Assembly: GCA_041395525.1 (NCBI GenBank)
Contig: JAWLAH010000009.1
Coordinates: 1-64,000, forward strand
Length of the DNA stretch: 64,000 nt
Direction of reading: 5' to 3'
From: CADEED01 sp020442965
GTDB lineage: Bacteria > Pseudomonadota > Gammaproteobacteria > Steroidobacterales > Steroidobacteraceae
The first letter of the stretch is position 1, and every line of letters starts with the position of its first letter. The translations under genes were made by a program, and so were the position numbers. The notes under the pieces are model-generated. The model did not search any database, was not told the origin of the DNA, and was given only the letters and a program-made list of their open reading frames with translations. Below, piece by piece: positions 62,502 through 64,000 of this stretch.

Positions 62502-63680
62502 ATGAAAGTGCACAAGATGGCGGATCTGGATCTCGCGGACAAGCGCGTGCTGATTCGTGAAGATCTGAACGTGCCGATCGAAGCGGGCAAAGTGACCAGC
62601 GACGCACGCATTCGTGCGGCATTGCCGACCATCGAACTCGCGATCCGCAAAGGCGCCCGCGTCATGCTGATGTCGCACCTCGGCCGACCGGAGGAGGGCG
62701 TGGTGTCGGGCGAGTTCTCGTTGTCGCCGGTCGCGACCAGGATGTCTGAGCTGTTAGGAAAGCCGGTGCGGCTCGTCAAGGACTGGTTGGCAGGCGTCGA
62801 TTGCGAGCCCGGCCAAGTTGTGCTGCTCGAAAACGTGCGGTTCAACAAAGGCGAGAAGAAGAACAGCGACAAACTAGCACGCAAGATGGCCGCGCTGTGC
62901 GATGTGTTTGTGATGGATGCCTTCGGCACCGCACATAGGGCGGAAGCGAGCACTCACGGCGTCGCCAAGTATGCGCCGATTGCCTGCGCCGGGCCGCTGC
63001 TGGTGGCGGAGCTCGACGCGCTGGAGCGTGCGCTTGCCGACCCGGCCAGGCCGCTGGTAGCGATCGTCGCGGGCTCCAAGGTCTCTACCAAGCTCACGGT
63101 GCTCGAGTCGTTGCTCAACAAGGTCGATAAATTGATCGTGGGCGGTGGTATCGCCAACACTTTTCTCGCCGCAACCGGCGTTGCCGTCGGCAAGTCGCTG
63201 CACGAAGCGGACATGCTCGATATGGCCCGGCGATTGCTTGCACAGGCACGCGCGCGCGGGGCGGAAATCCCTCTGCCTACCGACGTCGTCGTCGCCAAGG
63301 AATTTGCGGCCACCGCGCATGCCGACGTCCGCAGCATCCATGAGGTGCGCGCCGATGAGCTGATCCTCGACATTGGGCCGGACACGTCGGATCGTTTTGC
63401 ATCGCTGCTGCAAGATGCCGGCACGATCATCTGGAACGGGCCCATCGGCGTATTCGAGTTCGATCAGTTTGGCGAAGGTACGCGTGCCGTCGCCAATGCG
63501 ATTGCGACCAGCGCGGCGTTCTCGTTAGCCGGGGGTGGTGATACTCTTGCGGCGATTGAGAAGTATGGGGTCGCGGACCGCATTTCCTATATCTCCACCG
63601 GCGGCGGCGCGTTCTTGGAGTTTGTGGAGGGCAAGACGCTGCCAGCGGTAGCGATGCTCGAGGCGCGCGCGCGCGGGTAG
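62502..63680 (+). CDS. pgk: Phosphoglycerate kinase
   Basis: 392 residues from ATG 62502; ATG 62517 (MADLDLADK) is a plausible alternative. Motifs: VLIREDLNVPIEAGKV (substrate), MSHLGRPEEG, VLLENVRFNKGEKKN, AIVAGSKVSTKLTVLESLL (hinge), and the ATP loop at SLAGGGDTLAAIEKYG. It makes ATP from 1,3-bisphosphoglycerate. Last of the tkt-gap-pgk group; a pyruvate kinase or fba gene does not follow. Confidence 0.95.
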   Translation: MKVHKMADLDLADKRVLIREDLNVPIEAGKVTSDARIRAALPTIELAIRKGARVMLMSHLGRPEEGVVSGEFSLSPVATRMSELLGKPVRLVKDWLAGVDCEPGQVVLLENVRFNKGEKKNSDKLARKMAALCDVFVMDAFGTAHRAEASTHGVAKYAPIACAGPLLVAELDALERALADPARPLVAIVAGSKVSTKLTVLESLLNKVDKLIVGGGIANTFLAATGVAVGKSLHEADMLDMARRLLAQARARGAEIPLPTDVVVAKEFAATAHADVRSIHEVRADELILDIGPDTSDRFASLLQDAGTIIWNGPIGVFEFDQFGEGTRAVANAIATSAAFSLAGGGDTLAAIEKYGVADRISYISTGGGAFLEFVEGKTLPAVAMLEARARG

Positions 63681-63690
63681 TAAGCCGCGC

Positions 63691-64000
63691 TCAATCGCGT
63701 CGCCGAGCCTGCGGAGTCGGGGATGATTCGCCCGGTCGCCGCACGATACCACGCATCAAGGTGTTAGGCAGGAATGCATTGTCCCAGTCGGTGGTCTTCG
63801 GTGGCGCTGGGCCGACCCGCAGCACGACCATCTTTTCCGACGGAACGATGTACACGACTTGGTCGCCATTGCCGTCGAACAGGAACAAATCACCAGCAAG
63901 ATAGGGCTCGGAGTGCAGTACGCCCCGGCCCATTCCTGGTACGTCGCTGTTGGCGAAGCCGCGACGCTCACGGTAGGTGCCTGCGACATAAATACCCAGG
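63691..64000 (-). CDS. Serine hydrolase (beta-lactamase-related), C-terminal part (partial)
   Basis: About 103 C-terminal codons are in the window; the rest lies beyond position 64000. Readable sequence includes YLAGDLFLFDGNGDQVVYI and PSEKMVVLRVGPAPP. The GxGDQ-V-YIVP-E motif is the end of the class C beta-lactamase/esterase fold, where it stands for the KTG region. Convergent with pgk. Substrate not inferable. The last 15 residues are Pro/Arg-rich. Confidence 0.75.
   Translation of the reverse strand, partial: LGIYVAGTYRERRGFANSDVPGMGRGVLHSEPYLAGDLFLFDGNGDQVVYIVPSEKMVVLRVGPAPPKTTDWDNAFLPNTLMRGIVRRPGESSPTPQARRRD

Overview
This 64-kb window is chromosomal DNA from a GC-rich Gammaproteobacterium, probably near the Xanthomonadales, Nevskiales or Steroidobacterales. 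The evidence is fabA-fabB, waaA-kdkA, a PCMT-rhodanese-tolC operon, glnE, mpl, and adk beside PPi-dependent phosphofructokinase. I see no insertion sequences, phage genes, CRISPR arrays, rRNA or tRNA. Genes are tightly packed, with many ATGA/GTGA overlaps and several TTG or GTG starts.

Layout. 1-200: 3' end of groL and its terminator. 0.26-11.3 kb: DUF2339 and DUF3999 envelope proteins, an MFS transporter, an FmdB zinc-ribbon protein with a His-rich tail, a DsbA-fold isomerase/cupin operon, a decayed MFS gene, a methyltransferase, AMP nucleosidase and a lipoprotein. 11.5-21.4 kb: glnE, a CHCC zinc finger, an LPS inner-core group (GT9, kdkA, waaA), and PCMT-rhodanese-tolC. 21.5-23.9 kb: a PAS-GGDEF-EAL protein. 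24.3-26.2 kb: a bufferin-type metallophore operon, bufA-bufB-bufC. 26.5-30.9 kb: an outer-membrane electron conduit made of a decaheme MtrA/PioA-like cytochrome, an MtrB/PioB-like barrel and a diheme cytochrome c. 31-41.4 kb: msrB, an aspartyl protease, an FNR-type regulator, then ubiU-ubiV, ubiT, ubiD, fabA-fabB and nadA-nadB. 41.4-44.8 kb: H+-pyrophosphatase and PPi-phosphofructokinase. 44.9-53 kb: adk (two frameshifts as read), rnd, mpl-ubiX-LON-like, a CPBP protease, a GumN-like protein and cpdA. 53.2-64 kb: a Tat-exported nitrilase relative without the expected cysteine, carbonic anhydrase, DUF2254, metK and ahcY with an SAH riboswitch between them, tkt-gap-pgk, and the end of a serine hydrolase gene.

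How it fits together. The 32-37 kb block looks like one oxygen-controlled unit. A regulator with the complete FNR iron-sulfur ligand set lies next to the genes for O2-independent ubiquinone synthesis (ubiU, ubiV, ubiT) plus ubiD and fabA-fabB. Four copies of TTGAC-N4-(A/G)TCAA lie in front of the regulator, ubiU, the ubiT/ubiD divergent start region, and fabA. The ubiU and fabA copies both end 34 nt before the start codon. Together with the neighbouring multiheme conduit and a PPi-based glycolytic module, this suggests a bacterium that changes its respiratory and lipid economy when oxygen is scarce.

Sequence quality. adk carries two single-G losses in short G runs and tolC carries three indels, so some indel errors in the assembly are likely. 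The MFS remnant at 8.1-8.9 kb has larger lesions and looks genuinely decayed.
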